In this document: piece by piece, positions 8,983 to 17,498 of the stretch
Layout of the letters: each line of letters starts with the position of its first letter
How positions within the stretch are numbered: position 1 is the stretch's first letter
Source of the DNA: Pseudomonas sp. 8O
GTDB lineage: Bacteria; Pseudomonadota; Gammaproteobacteria; Pseudomonadales; Pseudomonadaceae
Direction of reading: 5' to 3'
NCBI RefSeq assembly: GCF_902506495.1
Contig: NZ_LR733264.1
Coordinates: 372,001 to 436,000 of the forward strand
DNA: 64,000 bases
The notes under the pieces: generated by a model
What the model saw: the letters and a program-made list of their open reading frames with translations, nothing else
What the model was told of the DNA's origin: nothing
The model's database searches: none
Position numbers and translations under genes: made by a program

Positions 8983-11076
8983 CTAGCTTGGCAGATCGGC
9001 CGCCTGAATGGCCGTCAGCGCGATGGTGTAGACGATGTCGTCGACCAGCGCACCGCGCGACAGGTCATTCACCGGCTTGCGCAGGCCCTGCAGCATTGGG
9101 CCGACGCTGATGCAGTCGGCGCTGCGCTGCACCGCCTTGTAGGTGGTGTTGCCGGTGTTCAGATCAGGGAACACGAACACCGTGGCGCGACCGGCTACCG
9201 GGCTGTTCGGCGCTTTCTGCCGACCGACGCTCTCGATGGCCGCTGCGTCGTACTGTAGCGGGCCGTCGAGTAGCAGGTCGGGGCGTTTCTCGCGGGCCAG
9301 GCGGGTGGCAGCCCGTACCTTTTCTACCTCCTCGCCGCTGCCGGAATCACCGGTGGAGTAGCTGAGCATGGCCACGCGCGGCGGGATGCCGAAGGCCTGC
9401 GCCGAAGCGGCGCTCTGCAGGGCGATCTCCGCCAACTGCTCGGCGTTGGGATCAGGGTTCACCGCGCAGTCGCCGTAGACCAGTACCTGATCCGGCAGCA
9501 GCATGAAGAACACCGAGGACACCAGGTTGTAACCCGGTGCGGTCTTGATCAGTTGCAGCGCCGGGCGAATGGTGTTGGCGGTGGTGTGGATGGCGCCGGA
9601 GACCAGGCCGTCCACCTCGTCCAGCGCCAGCATCATGGTGCCCAGCACCACGGTGTCTTCCAGTTGCGCCTCGGCCATCGGCGCGTTGAGGCCCTTGCCC
9701 TTGCGCAGCTCGACCATCGGCTCGACGTAGCGACCGCGAATCAGATCCGGGTCGAGAATTTCCAGGCCTTCCGGCAACTCGATACCCTGCGCGCGGGCCA
9801 CTGCATGCACGTCTTCCGGCTTGGCCAGCAATACGCAGCGGGCGATGCCGCGCGCCTGGCAGATGGCGGCTGCCTGCACCGTGCGTGGCTCGCTGCCCTC
9901 GGGCAGGACGATACGCTTGGCTGCAGCCTTGGCCCGTTGCACCAGTTGGTAGCGGAAGGCCGGGGGCGACAGGCGCAGCTCGCGCGGCGTGCCGCAACGG
10001 GCGCTCAGCCAGTCGTGATCGATATGGCCGGCGACGAAGTCGGAGACCTTGCCCGCGCGCTCGCGGTCATCCAGGGGGATTTCCTTGTTCAGGCGGTTGA
10101 GGTGGGTGGCGGTATCGTAGGAGCCCGTGCCCACGGTCATCACCGGCAGGCCGCTGGCCAGGGCGCCCTGGCACAGTTCCATGATGCGTGGGTCGGGGGC
10201 GAAATCGCTGCACAGCAGCAGGCCGGCCAGCGGCACGCCATTCATCGCCGCGAGGCTGGCAGAGAGGATGATGTCGTCGCGATCACCCGGCGTCACCACC
10301 AGGGTGCCTGGTTTGAGCAACTGCACGCTATTGGCCACGGCTCGGGCGCAGAGCACGATCTTCAGCATGCGCCGTTGCTCGTAATCGCCAGCGTTGAGGA
10401 TGCGCGCGCCGAGCAGCTCGGCGATGTCCTTGGTGCGCGGCGCGTTCAGTTCCTCCTGCCAGGGAATGCAGCCGAGCAGGCGGAAGTCCTGGCTCTTGAG
10501 CAGTGGTGAGAGTTCCAGCAGGCGCTCGGCAAAGGCGGTGATGCCATCTTCGCTGCGCACCTTGTTGAGAATCACGCCGAGCACCTTTGGGTCCTTCGGC
10601 CCGCCGAACAGCTGCGCCTGGATTTCGATGCGGTCGCACAGCTCGGTGAGGCTCTCGTCCTCAGGTGCGCTGACCAGGATCACGTCGGCATCCAGGCTCT
10701 TGGCCAGGTGGAAGTTGACTCGCGCGGCGTAGCTGGCGTGGCGCGTCGGCACCATGCCTTCGACGATGACCACGTCCTTGTCGGCGGCGGCCTGCTGGTA
10801 GAGGCTGATGATTTCCTCCAGCAGCTCATCCAACTGACCGTCGCCGAGCATGCGCTCGACGTGGCTGAGCGGTAGCGGCTTGGGCGAGTTCAGGCCGTGG
10901 GTGCGGGCGATCAGCTCGCTGGAGCGCTCCGGGCCGAGGTCGCCGGCATGCGGTTGGGCAATGGGCTTGAAGAAACCGACCTTGAGGCCGCTGCGTTCCA
11001 GCGCGCCGACCAGGCCGAGGCTGATGGAGGTAAGGCCGACACCGAAACCGGTGGGGGCGATGAAGAAGGTATGCAT
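8983..11076 (-). CDS. pta: Phosphate acetyltransferase
   Basis: A 697-residue enzyme that interconverts acetyl-CoA plus phosphate and acetyl phosphate plus CoA. It is the long enterobacterial-type Pta. The N-terminal BioD-like P-loop domain begins FIAPTGFGVGLTSISLGL, a DRTGG-type middle domain follows (about 215-335), and the catalytic PTA/PTB domain is C-terminal (about 375-690), with GDCAVNPDP and MLSYSTGDSGSG. The gene lies 9 bp after ackA on the same strand. Together they form the reversible acetate pathway, used for overflow metabolism and for pyruvate or arginine fermentation in pseudomonads. No anaerobic regulator site was identified by eye. Confidence 0.96.
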   Translation of the reverse strand: MHTFFIAPTGFGVGLTSISLGLVGALERSGLKVGFFKPIAQPHAGDLGPERSSELIARTHGLNSPKPLPLSHVERMLGDGQLDELLEEIISLYQQAAADKDVVIVEGMVPTRHASYAARVNFHLAKSLDADVILVSAPEDESLTELCDRIEIQAQLFGGPKDPKVLGVILNKVRSEDGITAFAERLLELSPLLKSQDFRLLGCIPWQEELNAPRTKDIAELLGARILNAGDYEQRRMLKIVLCARAVANSVQLLKPGTLVVTPGDRDDIILSASLAAMNGVPLAGLLLCSDFAPDPRIMELCQGALASGLPVMTVGTGSYDTATHLNRLNKEIPLDDRERAGKVSDFVAGHIDHDWLSARCGTPRELRLSPPAFRYQLVQRAKAAAKRIVLPEGSEPRTVQAAAICQARGIARCVLLAKPEDVHAVARAQGIELPEGLEILDPDLIRGRYVEPMVELRKGKGLNAPMAEAQLEDTVVLGTMMLALDEVDGLVSGAIHTTANTIRPALQLIKTAPGYNLVSSVFFMLLPDQVLVYGDCAVNPDPNAEQLAEIALQSAASAQAFGIPPRVAMLSYSTGDSGSGEEVEKVRAATRLAREKRPDLLLDGPLQYDAAAIESVGRQKAPNSPVAGRATVFVFPDLNTGNTTYKAVQRSADCISVGPMLQGLRKPVNDLSRGALVDDIVYTIALTAIQAADLPS

Positions 11077-11085
11077 GAGAAAGCC

Positions 11086-12270
11086 TCAGTCGAGCAGGGC
11101 AAGGGTATCGAGGGCGATCTGCCGCTCTTCATTGGTTGGTACCACCAGCACGCGCGGGTGACCGTCGGCGTGAATGGCACCGGCGACGCCGCGTACGCAG
11201 CGAGCATTGGCCTGGGCATCCAGCTGCAGCCCGAGCAGGCCGAGGTGATCCACGGTCTTGCTGCGGATCAGTGTCGAGTTCTCGCCGATACCGCCGGTGA
11301 AGATCAGGCCATCGAGACGGCGCAGCGCGCAGCTCATCGCCGCCAGCGATTTGGCCAGGCGATAGCAGAACACCTCGATGGCCAGGGTCGCGCCGGCATG
11401 GCCCCGCTCGCGGGCCTGCTCCAGCGTGCGCATGTCGTTGGACAGGCCGGACAGGCCGAGCAGGCCGCTGTCCTTGTTGAGCATGCTGTCGATTCGCTCC
11501 AGACTCCAGCCCAGGGTGCGTGCCAGGTGGCCGTGCAGGTTGGGGTCGACATCGCCGCTGCGTGTGCCCATTACCAGGCCCTCCAGCGGCGTCAGGCCCA
11601 TGCTGGTATCGCGGCTGTGGCCATTTTCCACGGCGCAGGTGGAGCTGCCATTGCCAAGGTGCGCGACCAGCCAGCTGCTGGCGTCGAATGCCAGGTCGCT
11701 CATCTGCGCTGCCTTGCGGCTGACATAGTGGTGACTGGTGCCGTGGAAGCCATAGCGACGCACGCCGTGTTCGGCGTAGAGCGCCTGTGGTACGGCGTAG
11801 CGGTAGGCGTGTTCGGGCAGGCTTTGGTGAAAGGCGGTATCGAACACCGCCACCTGGACCAGGTCCGGGAACAGCTTCATCGCCGCCTCGATGCCCTGCA
11901 GATTGGCAGGGTTGTGCAGGGGCGCCAGCGGCGCGACTTCGCGGATGGCCTGCAGGCTTGCGGTGTCCAGACGAGAGGCGCCGGAGAAATGCTCGCCGCC
12001 ATGTACCACTCGGTGGCCGATGCCGTGCAGTTCGCCGGCTGCGGCCTGCTGTACCACAGGTAGAAGATGAGACAGGGCCAGGCGGTGGTCGGCGCCCGGC
12101 AGGACCAGGCTGTCCTTTTGTTCGCCTTGTTGCCAGTGCAGCACCGCCTCGGGGCTGCCAAGACGCTCGGCCAGGCCGCTGAGCATGAAGATTTCCTGCG
12201 CTTCGTTGACCAGGGCGAACTTGATCGACGAGCTGCCGCAGTTGATCACCAGAATGTTGCGTGCAGACAT
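11086..12270 (-). CDS. ackA: Acetate kinase
   Basis: A 394-residue ASKHA-fold kinase that transfers phosphate between acetyl phosphate and ADP to give acetate and ATP. The N-terminal signature [16 protein letters not shown] and the second signature [11 protein letters not shown] are clear, followed by [22 protein letters not shown] and FTGGIGENS. Length is normal for the family. The start codon directly follows the TAA stop of the upstream DUF3565 gene (TAA-ATG), with GGAAG ahead of the stop, so translational coupling is likely. pta follows in the same operon. Confidence 0.96.
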   Translation of the reverse strand: MSARNILVINCGSSSIKFALVNEAQEIFMLSGLAERLGSPEAVLHWQQGEQKDSLVLPGADHRLALSHLLPVVQQAAAGELHGIGHRVVHGGEHFSGASRLDTASLQAIREVAPLAPLHNPANLQGIEAAMKLFPDLVQVAVFDTAFHQSLPEHAYRYAVPQALYAEHGVRRYGFHGTSHHYVSRKAAQMSDLAFDASSWLVAHLGNGSSTCAVENGHSRDTSMGLTPLEGLVMGTRSGDVDPNLHGHLARTLGWSLERIDSMLNKDSGLLGLSGLSNDMRTLEQARERGHAGATLAIEVFCYRLAKSLAAMSCALRRLDGLIFTGGIGENSTLIRSKTVDHLGLLGLQLDAQANARCVRGVAGAIHADGHPRVLVVPTNEERQIALDTLALLD

Positions 12271-12555
12271 TTAAGCTTCCTTGGATTCATCGTGCGATCG
12301 ATCCGTGGCGCACCAGCCACACGGGAAGAGGCTTCCCTGCTTGAGTTGGCGCTGCTCGGGATCGAGTACCCAGGGCCGATTCTGCCAGGGCGGTTGGTGG
12401 CGTACATGCTGAGTATGGCCACAAGACAAGACTGCCACCCAGTCGCCGTGATCATCCTGACGAAAATCAACGATACGCACGGCCCGTTTGTCCGGGCTCG
12501 GGTCGCAATCCAGGCTGGCCTTGGTTAAACTTGCCCGTTCATTTATCTTTCGCAA
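12271..12555 (-). CDS. DUF3565 small cysteine/histidine-rich protein
   Basis: At most 94 residues. The conserved core reads DWVAVLSCGHTQHVRH, PPWQNRPWVLD and a terminal FPCGWC. This is the DUF3565 pattern of paired Cys/His groups, which looks like a small metal site; no function is established that I know of. There is no ATG in the frame. The longest start is TTG at 12555, and a GTG at 12480 just before RIVDFRQDD is a reasonable alternative giving about 69 residues. The stop codon touches the ackA start codon. The TTG start lies only 11 bases from the divergent slyD start, which would leave little promoter space and slightly favours the shorter form. Confidence 0.7.
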   Translation of the reverse strand: MRKINERASLTKASLDCDPSPDKRAVRIVDFRQDDHGDWVAVLSCGHTQHVRHQPPWQNRPWVLDPEQRQLKQGSLFPCGWCATDRSHDESKEA

Positions 12556-12566
12556 AAGGTCTCCCC

Positions 12567-13052
12567 ATGCTGATCGCCGCCAACAAGGCCGTCTCCATCG
12601 ACTATACCCTGACCAACGATGCCGGTGAGGTGATCGACAGTTCCGCTGGCGGCGCGCCGTTGGTGTACCTGCATGGCGCAGGCAACATCATCGCCGGTCT
12701 CGAGAAGGCCCTGGTTGGCAAGCAGGTTGGTGATGAGCTGGACGTTTCCGTCGAGCCGGAAGAAGCCTACGGCGAATACAGTGCCGAGCTGGTCGCGACG
12801 CTGAGCCGCGCTATGTTCGAAGGCGTCGACACTCTGGAAGTGGGCATGCAGTTCCACGCTTCGGGCCCGGACGGCAGCATGCAGATCGTTACCATCCGCG
12901 ATATCGACGGCGACGACGTGACTGTCGACGGCAACCACCCGCTGGCTGGTCAGCGCCTGAACTTCAAGGTCAAGGTCGTAGGCGTGCGTGAAGCCAGCGA
13001 AGAAGAAGTGGCTCATGGTCATATCCATGGCGAAGGTGGTCACCACCACTGA
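12567..13052 (+). CDS. slyD: SlyD-type FKBP peptidyl-prolyl isomerase
   Basis: A 161-residue FKBP-type prolyl isomerase and chaperone. It starts MLIAANKAVSIDYTLTNDAGEVIDSS, contains the PPIase signature LVYLHGAGNIIAGLEKAL, and has an inserted flap domain from about residue 70 to 125, as in SlyD. The C-terminus ends in a short histidine-rich tail (HGHIHGEGGHHH) that would bind nickel or zinc, though it is much shorter than the E. coli tail. The start is ATG 12567 with AAAAGGT upstream. An intrinsic terminator follows. It is divergent from the DUF3565-ackA-pta unit. Confidence 0.93.
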   Translation: MLIAANKAVSIDYTLTNDAGEVIDSSAGGAPLVYLHGAGNIIAGLEKALVGKQVGDELDVSVEPEEAYGEYSAELVATLSRAMFEGVDTLEVGMQFHASGPDGSMQIVTIRDIDGDDVTVDGNHPLAGQRLNFKVKVVGVREASEEEVAHGHIHGEGGHHH

Positions 13053-13120
13053 GTCGCCTGTCAGGCGACTTGCGGTCGTTCCGACTGGATTAACCGCTGC
13101 TAAGCTCAAGCTTGCGATGA

Positions 13121-13142
13121 AGGCGCCTCAGGGCGCCTTTTT
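13121..13142 (+). terminator. Intrinsic terminator after slyD
   Basis: Stem AGGCGCC/GGCGCCT with loop TCAG, then five T residues. It is 68 bases past the slyD stop. Confidence 0.85.
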
Positions 13143-13231
13143 CATGCATGTCGGCGTGCTCATCCGCAGCCGCCTTGATGATTTACGGGGGCCTTGCGCC
13201 CGCTGCACTGAATTCGCTGAGGAAGTTCGTC

Positions 13232-13717
13232 ATGAGTGCCTTTCACGATCTCAATCTGCGTGCGCTGGACGGCCAGGAACTGCCGTTGGCGCCCTACAAG
13301 GGCCAGGTGGTGCTGGTGGTCAACGTTGCCTCCAAGTGCGGCCTGACGCCTCAATACGCCGGGCTGGAAAACCTCTATCAGCAGTACAAGGGCAATGGTT
13401 TCACCGTGCTGGGCGTACCCTGCAACCAGTTCGCCGGTCAGGAGCCCGGCAGCGAAGCGGAAATTCGCGATTTTTGCACCCTCAATTACGGCGTCAGCTT
13501 CCCGCTGGGTAGCAAGCTGGAGGTCAACGGCCCCGGTCGTCACCCGCTCTATCGCTTGCTGGCCGGTGAGGGGGCCGAGTTTCCAGGCGATATCACCTGG
13601 AATTTCGAGAAGTTTCTGGTCGGCCAGGACGGCCGTGTGCTGGCGCGTTTCTCGCCGCGTACCACGCCGGACGATCCGACGTTGATCCAGTCCATCGAAA
13701 AAGCCCTGGGCCTCTGA
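13232..13717 (+). CDS. Glutathione peroxidase family protein (cysteine type)
   Basis: A 161-residue thiol peroxidase of the glutathione peroxidase family that reduces hydroperoxides, in bacteria often with thioredoxin as donor. The peroxidatic residue is Cys36 in NVASKCGLTPQY, so no selenocysteine is involved. The conserved GVPCNQFAGQEPGS supplies the catalytic glutamine, and WNFEKFLV supplies the tryptophan. A second cysteine in IRDFC may serve as the resolving cysteine. The start at 13232 has GAGGAAG upstream; the open frame extends back to 13148 but without a ribosome site. As I recall, P. aeruginosa also has this gene beside slyD. Confidence 0.92.
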   Translation: MSAFHDLNLRALDGQELPLAPYKGQVVLVVNVASKCGLTPQYAGLENLYQQYKGNGFTVLGVPCNQFAGQEPGSEAEIRDFCTLNYGVSFPLGSKLEVNGPGRHPLYRLLAGEGAEFPGDITWNFEKFLVGQDGRVLARFSPRTTPDDPTLIQSIEKALGL

Positions 13718-13850
13718 AATAGCGACGCCTGCGCCCTCTATGCCGGGCGCAGGTGAGGCTAATCGGCCAAACCCGCGGTCATTTCCCCTTGCGCTCTTGT
13801 TCGCATCGTCATCCGGTTGCTTAATCGGCCGACATGCCGAGGAGTGCCCC

Positions 13851-14588
13851 ATGACCAGCTTTCCCAACGAGCAACTGCCTGCCATGGCCTCACCGGCCGA
13901 GTTGCGCGCACTGATCGAGAGTCGACGCGCAGTGCGTCGTTTCATGCCTGAACCGGTGCCCGAGAATGTGATTCGCGATTGCCTGGAGCTGGCCGTGCTG
14001 GCGCCAAATTCCTGCAACCTGCAGCCCTGGAGTTTCCAGGTGATTCGTGATCCGGCGCTGCTGGCGCAATTGCACCCGATATGCATGAGTCAGAACGCCG
14101 CCCGTGCGCCTCTGATCATTGCTGTGCTGGCGCGCCCGGATACCTGGCGTCAGGCCTGTCGCAACATCATCGATTACTGGCCGGAAGCTGAAGTGCCGGC
14201 GCGCATCCGCCGCTTCTACAGCAAGACCGCGCCGTTCCAGTACAACCAGGGCCCGCTGGGCTTGCTGGGGTTGTTCAAGCGTCAGCTGGTGCGACTGATG
14301 GGTGTGCGCAAACCCCTGATGCGCAAGCCCAACAGCAAGGCCGACATGCGCCTGTGGGCGGTGAAGTCCACCGCGCTGGCGGCCCAGAACCTGATGTTGG
14401 CCTTTCAGAGCCACGGCTATGCCACCTGTCCGATGGAAGGTTTCGACGAGGTGCGTTTGCGTCGTGTGCTCGATATCCCTCGTCATGCTATCCCCATCAT
14501 GTTGCTGGCCGTCGGGCGGCAGGGCGAGAAGGGCGTGTACAACCCGCGGCTGCGCTTTCCGCTGGAGCAGCAGGTGATCTGGCGCTGA
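13851..14588 (+). CDS. Nitroreductase family protein
   Basis: A 245-residue member of the FMN-dependent nitroreductase fold. The N-terminal FMN-binding segment is IESRRAVRRFMPEPVPENV, followed by LAPNSCNLQPW, another family hallmark. The later segment AAQNLMLAFQSHGYATCPMEGFD and the C-terminal LAVGRQGEKG complete the fold. The substrate is unknown: such enzymes reduce quinones, nitro compounds or flavins with NAD(P)H. The start is ATG 13851 with GAGGAG upstream. The gene lies between the glutathione peroxidase gene and clpB, so a redox-stress role fits but is only contextual. A GC-rich hairpin without a T tract (about 13728-13753) separates it from the peroxidase gene. Confidence 0.85.
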   Translation: MTSFPNEQLPAMASPAELRALIESRRAVRRFMPEPVPENVIRDCLELAVLAPNSCNLQPWSFQVIRDPALLAQLHPICMSQNAARAPLIIAVLARPDTWRQACRNIIDYWPEAEVPARIRRFYSKTAPFQYNQGPLGLLGLFKRQLVRLMGVRKPLMRKPNSKADMRLWAVKSTALAAQNLMLAFQSHGYATCPMEGFDEVRLRRVLDIPRHAIPIMLLAVGRQGEKGVYNPRLRFPLEQQVIWR

Positions 14589-14608
14589 TCTGGATCAAGT
14601 TGTCACGT

Positions 14609-14637
14609 CTTGAATACGGCGTAATCGTCCTTATCTA
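14609..14637 (+). promoter_or_regulatory. Probable sigma-32 (heat shock) promoter of clpB
   Basis: CTTGAA at 14609-14614 and CCTTAT at 14629-14634 are separated by 14 bp. This matches the RpoH pattern CTTGAA-N13-17-CCCCAT. It is about 70 bases ahead of the clpB start, and the same spacing occurs ahead of grpE. Confidence 0.7.
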
Positions 14638-14707
14638 GTCTTCATCTCGGCGAGTTTCTTTTTTCGGGGATTCTGTCCCGGCCCGCCACTCTGGAGGAAT
14701 GACATAT

Positions 14708-17272
14708 ATGCGTATCGATCGTTTGACCAGCAAGCTGCAACTTGCACTCTCCGATGCCCAATCCCTGGCGGTGGGCATGGACCACGCCGCCATCGAGCCG
14801 CTGCACCTGATGCAGGCGCTGCTCGAGCAACAGGGTGGTTCGATCAAGCCGTTGCTGATGCAGGTTGGCTTCGACATCAACAGTCTGCGGCAGGCCCTGA
14901 CCCGAGAACTGGATCAGCTCGGCAAATTGCAGAACCCCACCGGCGACATCAACCTGTCGCAGGACTTAGCGCGCCTGCTCAACCAGGCCGACCGCTTGTC
15001 ACAGCAGCGTGGTGACCAGTTCATTTCCAGTGAGCTGGTGCTGCTCGCGGCGATGGACGAGAGCACCAGGCTGGGCAAGCTGCTGCTCGGCCAGGGTGTG
15101 TCGAAGAAGGCCCTGGAAAACGCCATTGCGAACCTGCGCGGCGGCCAGGCGGTCAACGACCCCAACGTCGAGGAGTCACGCCAGGCGCTGGACAAGTACA
15201 CCGTCGATCTGACCAAGCGCGCCGAGGAGGGCAAGCTCGACCCGGTGATCGGTCGTGACGACGAGATTCGCCGCACCATCCAGGTGTTGCAGCGCCGGAC
15301 CAAGAACAACCCGGTGCTGATCGGCGAGCCTGGCGTGGGCAAGACGGCCATCGCCGAAGGCCTGGCCCAGCGCATCATCAATGGCGAAGTACCCGATGGT
15401 CTGAAAGACAAGCGCCTGCTGTCGCTGGACATGGGCTCGCTGATCGCTGGCGCCAAGTTCCGTGGCGAGTTCGAGGAGCGCCTGAAGGCGGTGCTCAACG
15501 AGCTCTCCAAGCAGGAAGGGCGCATCATTCTGTTCATCGACGAGCTGCACACCATGGTCGGTGCCGGCAAGGCCGAAGGCGCCATGGACGCCGGCAACAT
15601 GCTCAAACCGGCTCTGGCCCGTGGTGAGCTGCACTGCGTCGGTGCCACCACGCTGGATGAGTACCGCCAGTTCATCGAAAAGGACGCCGCGCTGGAGCGC
15701 CGCTTCCAGAAGGTGCTGGTGGACGAGCCGAGCGAGGAAGACACCATCGCCATCTTGCGTGGCCTGAAGGAGCGCTACGAGGTGCACCACGGCGTGACCA
15801 TCACCGACGGCGCGATCATCGCCGCGGCCAAGCTCAGTCATCGCTACATCACCGACCGTCAGCTGCCGGACAAGGCCATCGACCTGATCGACGAGGCCGC
15901 CAGTCGCATCCGCATGGAGATCGACTCCAAGCCTGAGGAGCTGGATCGCCTGGATCGTCGCCTGATCCAGCTTAAGATCGAGCGCGAAGCGCTGAAGAAG
16001 GAAGACGACGACGCGGCTCTCAAACGCCTGGAAAAGCTCAAGGAAGACATTGCCCGGCTGGAGAAGGAATACGCCGACCTGGAGGAAATCTGGAAGTCGG
16101 AGAAAGCCGAAGTTCAGGGCTCGGCGCAGATCCAGCAACGTATCGAGCAGGCCAAGACCGAGCTCGAGGCCGCACGGCGCAAGGGCGACCTCAACCGCAT
16201 GGCCGAATTGCAGTACGGCATCATTCCGGATCTGGAGCGCAGCCTGCAGATGGTCGACCAGCACGGCAAGAGCGAGAATCAGCTGCTGCGCAACAAGGTC
16301 ACCGATGAAGAGATCGCCGAAGTCGTTTCCAAGTGGACCGGTATTCCGGTGAGCAAGATGCTCGAGGGCGAGCGCGAAAAATTGTTGAAGATGGAAGGGC
16401 TGCTGCACCAGCGTGTGATCGGCCAGGACGAAGCGGTGGTCGCTGTTTCCAACGCCGTGCGCCGCTCGCGTGCCGGCCTGGCTGACCCGAACCGGCCGAG
16501 CGGCTCGTTCCTCTTCCTCGGCCCGACCGGGGTGGGCAAGACCGAGCTGTGCAAGGCGCTGGCCGAGTTCCTCTTCGACACCGAGGAGGCGCTGGTGCGT
16601 ATCGATATGTCCGAGTTCATGGAGAAGCACAGCGTCGCTCGTCTGATCGGCGCGCCCCCCGGCTATGTCGGCTACGAAGAGGGTGGTTACCTGACCGAGG
16701 CGGTGCGCCGCAAGCCTTACTCCGTGGTGTTGATGGATGAAGTCGAGAAGGCTCACCCGGACGTGTTCAACGTGCTGCTGCAGGTACTGGAAGATGGTCG
16801 CCTCACCGACAGCCATGGCCGCACCGTGGACTTCAAGAATACGGTGATCGTGATGACCTCTAACCTCGGCTCGGCGCAGATCCAGGAGCTGGTCGGCGAT
16901 AGGGAAGCGCAGCGCGCGGCGGTGATGGATGCGGTGAGCAGCCACTTCCGTCCCGAGTTCATCAACCGCATCGACGAAGTGGTGGTGTTCGAACCGCTGG
17001 GTCGTGAGCAGATCGCTGGTATCGCTGAGATCCAGCTAGGACGTTTGCGTGGTCGTCTGGCCGAGCGCGAGCTCAGCCTGGAGCTGACGGCGGAGGCGCT
17101 CGACAAGCTGATCGCCGTCGGTTACGACCCGGTGTACGGTGCCCGCCCGCTCAAGCGTGCGATCCAGCGCTGGATCGAGAACCCGCTGGCGCAGCAGATA
17201 CTCTCCGGTGCCTTCGCTCCCGGTGCGGTAGTGCATGCCAAGGTCGAAGGCGAGGAGATCGTCTTCGCCTGA
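14708..17272 (+). CDS. clpB: ClpB disaggregase
   Basis: An 854-residue AAA+ chaperone that forms hexamers and, with DnaK-DnaJ-GrpE, pulls polypeptides out of aggregates. It has an N-terminal Clp domain (1-150). NBD1 has Walker A GEPGVGKT at about 206-213 and Walker [10 protein letters not shown]. The coiled-coil middle domain spans about 400-530, and NBD2 has Walker A GPTGVGKT at about 605-612. Pore loops such as KFRGEFEER and GYVGYEEGG are present. Of two nearby ATGs, 14708 was chosen because GGAGG lies 10 bases upstream; the ATG at 14699 is only one base from that site. A sigma-32-like promoter precedes the gene and a strong terminator follows. Confidence 0.97.
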   Translation: MRIDRLTSKLQLALSDAQSLAVGMDHAAIEPLHLMQALLEQQGGSIKPLLMQVGFDINSLRQALTRELDQLGKLQNPTGDINLSQDLARLLNQADRLSQQRGDQFISSELVLLAAMDESTRLGKLLLGQGVSKKALENAIANLRGGQAVNDPNVEESRQALDKYTVDLTKRAEEGKLDPVIGRDDEIRRTIQVLQRRTKNNPVLIGEPGVGKTAIAEGLAQRIINGEVPDGLKDKRLLSLDMGSLIAGAKFRGEFEERLKAVLNELSKQEGRIILFIDELHTMVGAGKAEGAMDAGNMLKPALARGELHCVGATTLDEYRQFIEKDAALERRFQKVLVDEPSEEDTIAILRGLKERYEVHHGVTITDGAIIAAAKLSHRYITDRQLPDKAIDLIDEAASRIRMEIDSKPEELDRLDRRLIQLKIEREALKKEDDDAALKRLEKLKEDIARLEKEYADLEEIWKSEKAEVQGSAQIQQRIEQAKTELEAARRKGDLNRMAELQYGIIPDLERSLQMVDQHGKSENQLLRNKVTDEEIAEVVSKWTGIPVSKMLEGEREKLLKMEGLLHQRVIGQDEAVVAVSNAVRRSRAGLADPNRPSGSFLFLGPTGVGKTELCKALAEFLFDTEEALVRIDMSEFMEKHSVARLIGAPPGYVGYEEGGYLTEAVRRKPYSVVLMDEVEKAHPDVFNVLLQVLEDGRLTDSHGRTVDFKNTVIVMTSNLGSAQIQELVGDREAQRAAVMDAVSSHFRPEFINRIDEVVVFEPLGREQIAGIAEIQLGRLRGRLAERELSLELTAEALDKLIAVGYDPVYGARPLKRAIQRWIENPLAQQILSGAFAPGAVVHAKVEGEEIVFA

Positions 17273-17286
17273 TCGGTTGCTGCGTT

Positions 17287-17325
17287 AAACACCAAGGCCC
17301 GCCAATTTGGCGGGCCTTGGTGTTT
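17287..17325 (+). terminator. Strong intrinsic terminator after clpB
   Basis: A perfect 17-bp inverted repeat with loop AATTT, starting AAACACCAAGG and ending CCTTGGTGTTT. It begins 14 bases after the clpB stop and could also act on the opposite strand. Confidence 0.85.
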
Positions 17326-17384
17326 GTAGGAGCCGGCTTGCCGGCGATGCTCTACCGGCTGATCGCTGGCAAGCCAGCTCCTAC
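17326..17384. repeat. Inverted pair of REP-like elements
   Basis: GTAGGAGCCGGCTTGCCGG at 17326-17344 is repeated in inverted, slightly diverged form up to 17384 (ending CCAGCTCCTAC), with about 13 bases between the arms. The GTAGGAGC...CGGC...GAT pattern is typical of the REP/REPIN elements scattered between Pseudomonas genes. Confidence 0.7.
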
Positions 17385-17498
17385 GGGATTTGCGGCTGAC
17401 CACACGGTTGGCTCAACACGGCCGTAGGGCGGATGTCGCTTTTTACATCCGCGGCCATCGTGGATCGATAAAGCGTGATCCACCCTGGAGGTAACGCC

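Noticed and set aside
13338..13345. Selenocysteine at the glutathione peroxidase active site
   Set aside because: The codon is TGC (Cys36), not TGA, so no recoding is needed.
15176..16945. A 589-codon open frame antisense to clpB
   Set aside because: Same artefact of GC-rich coding sequence; clpB is unambiguous.
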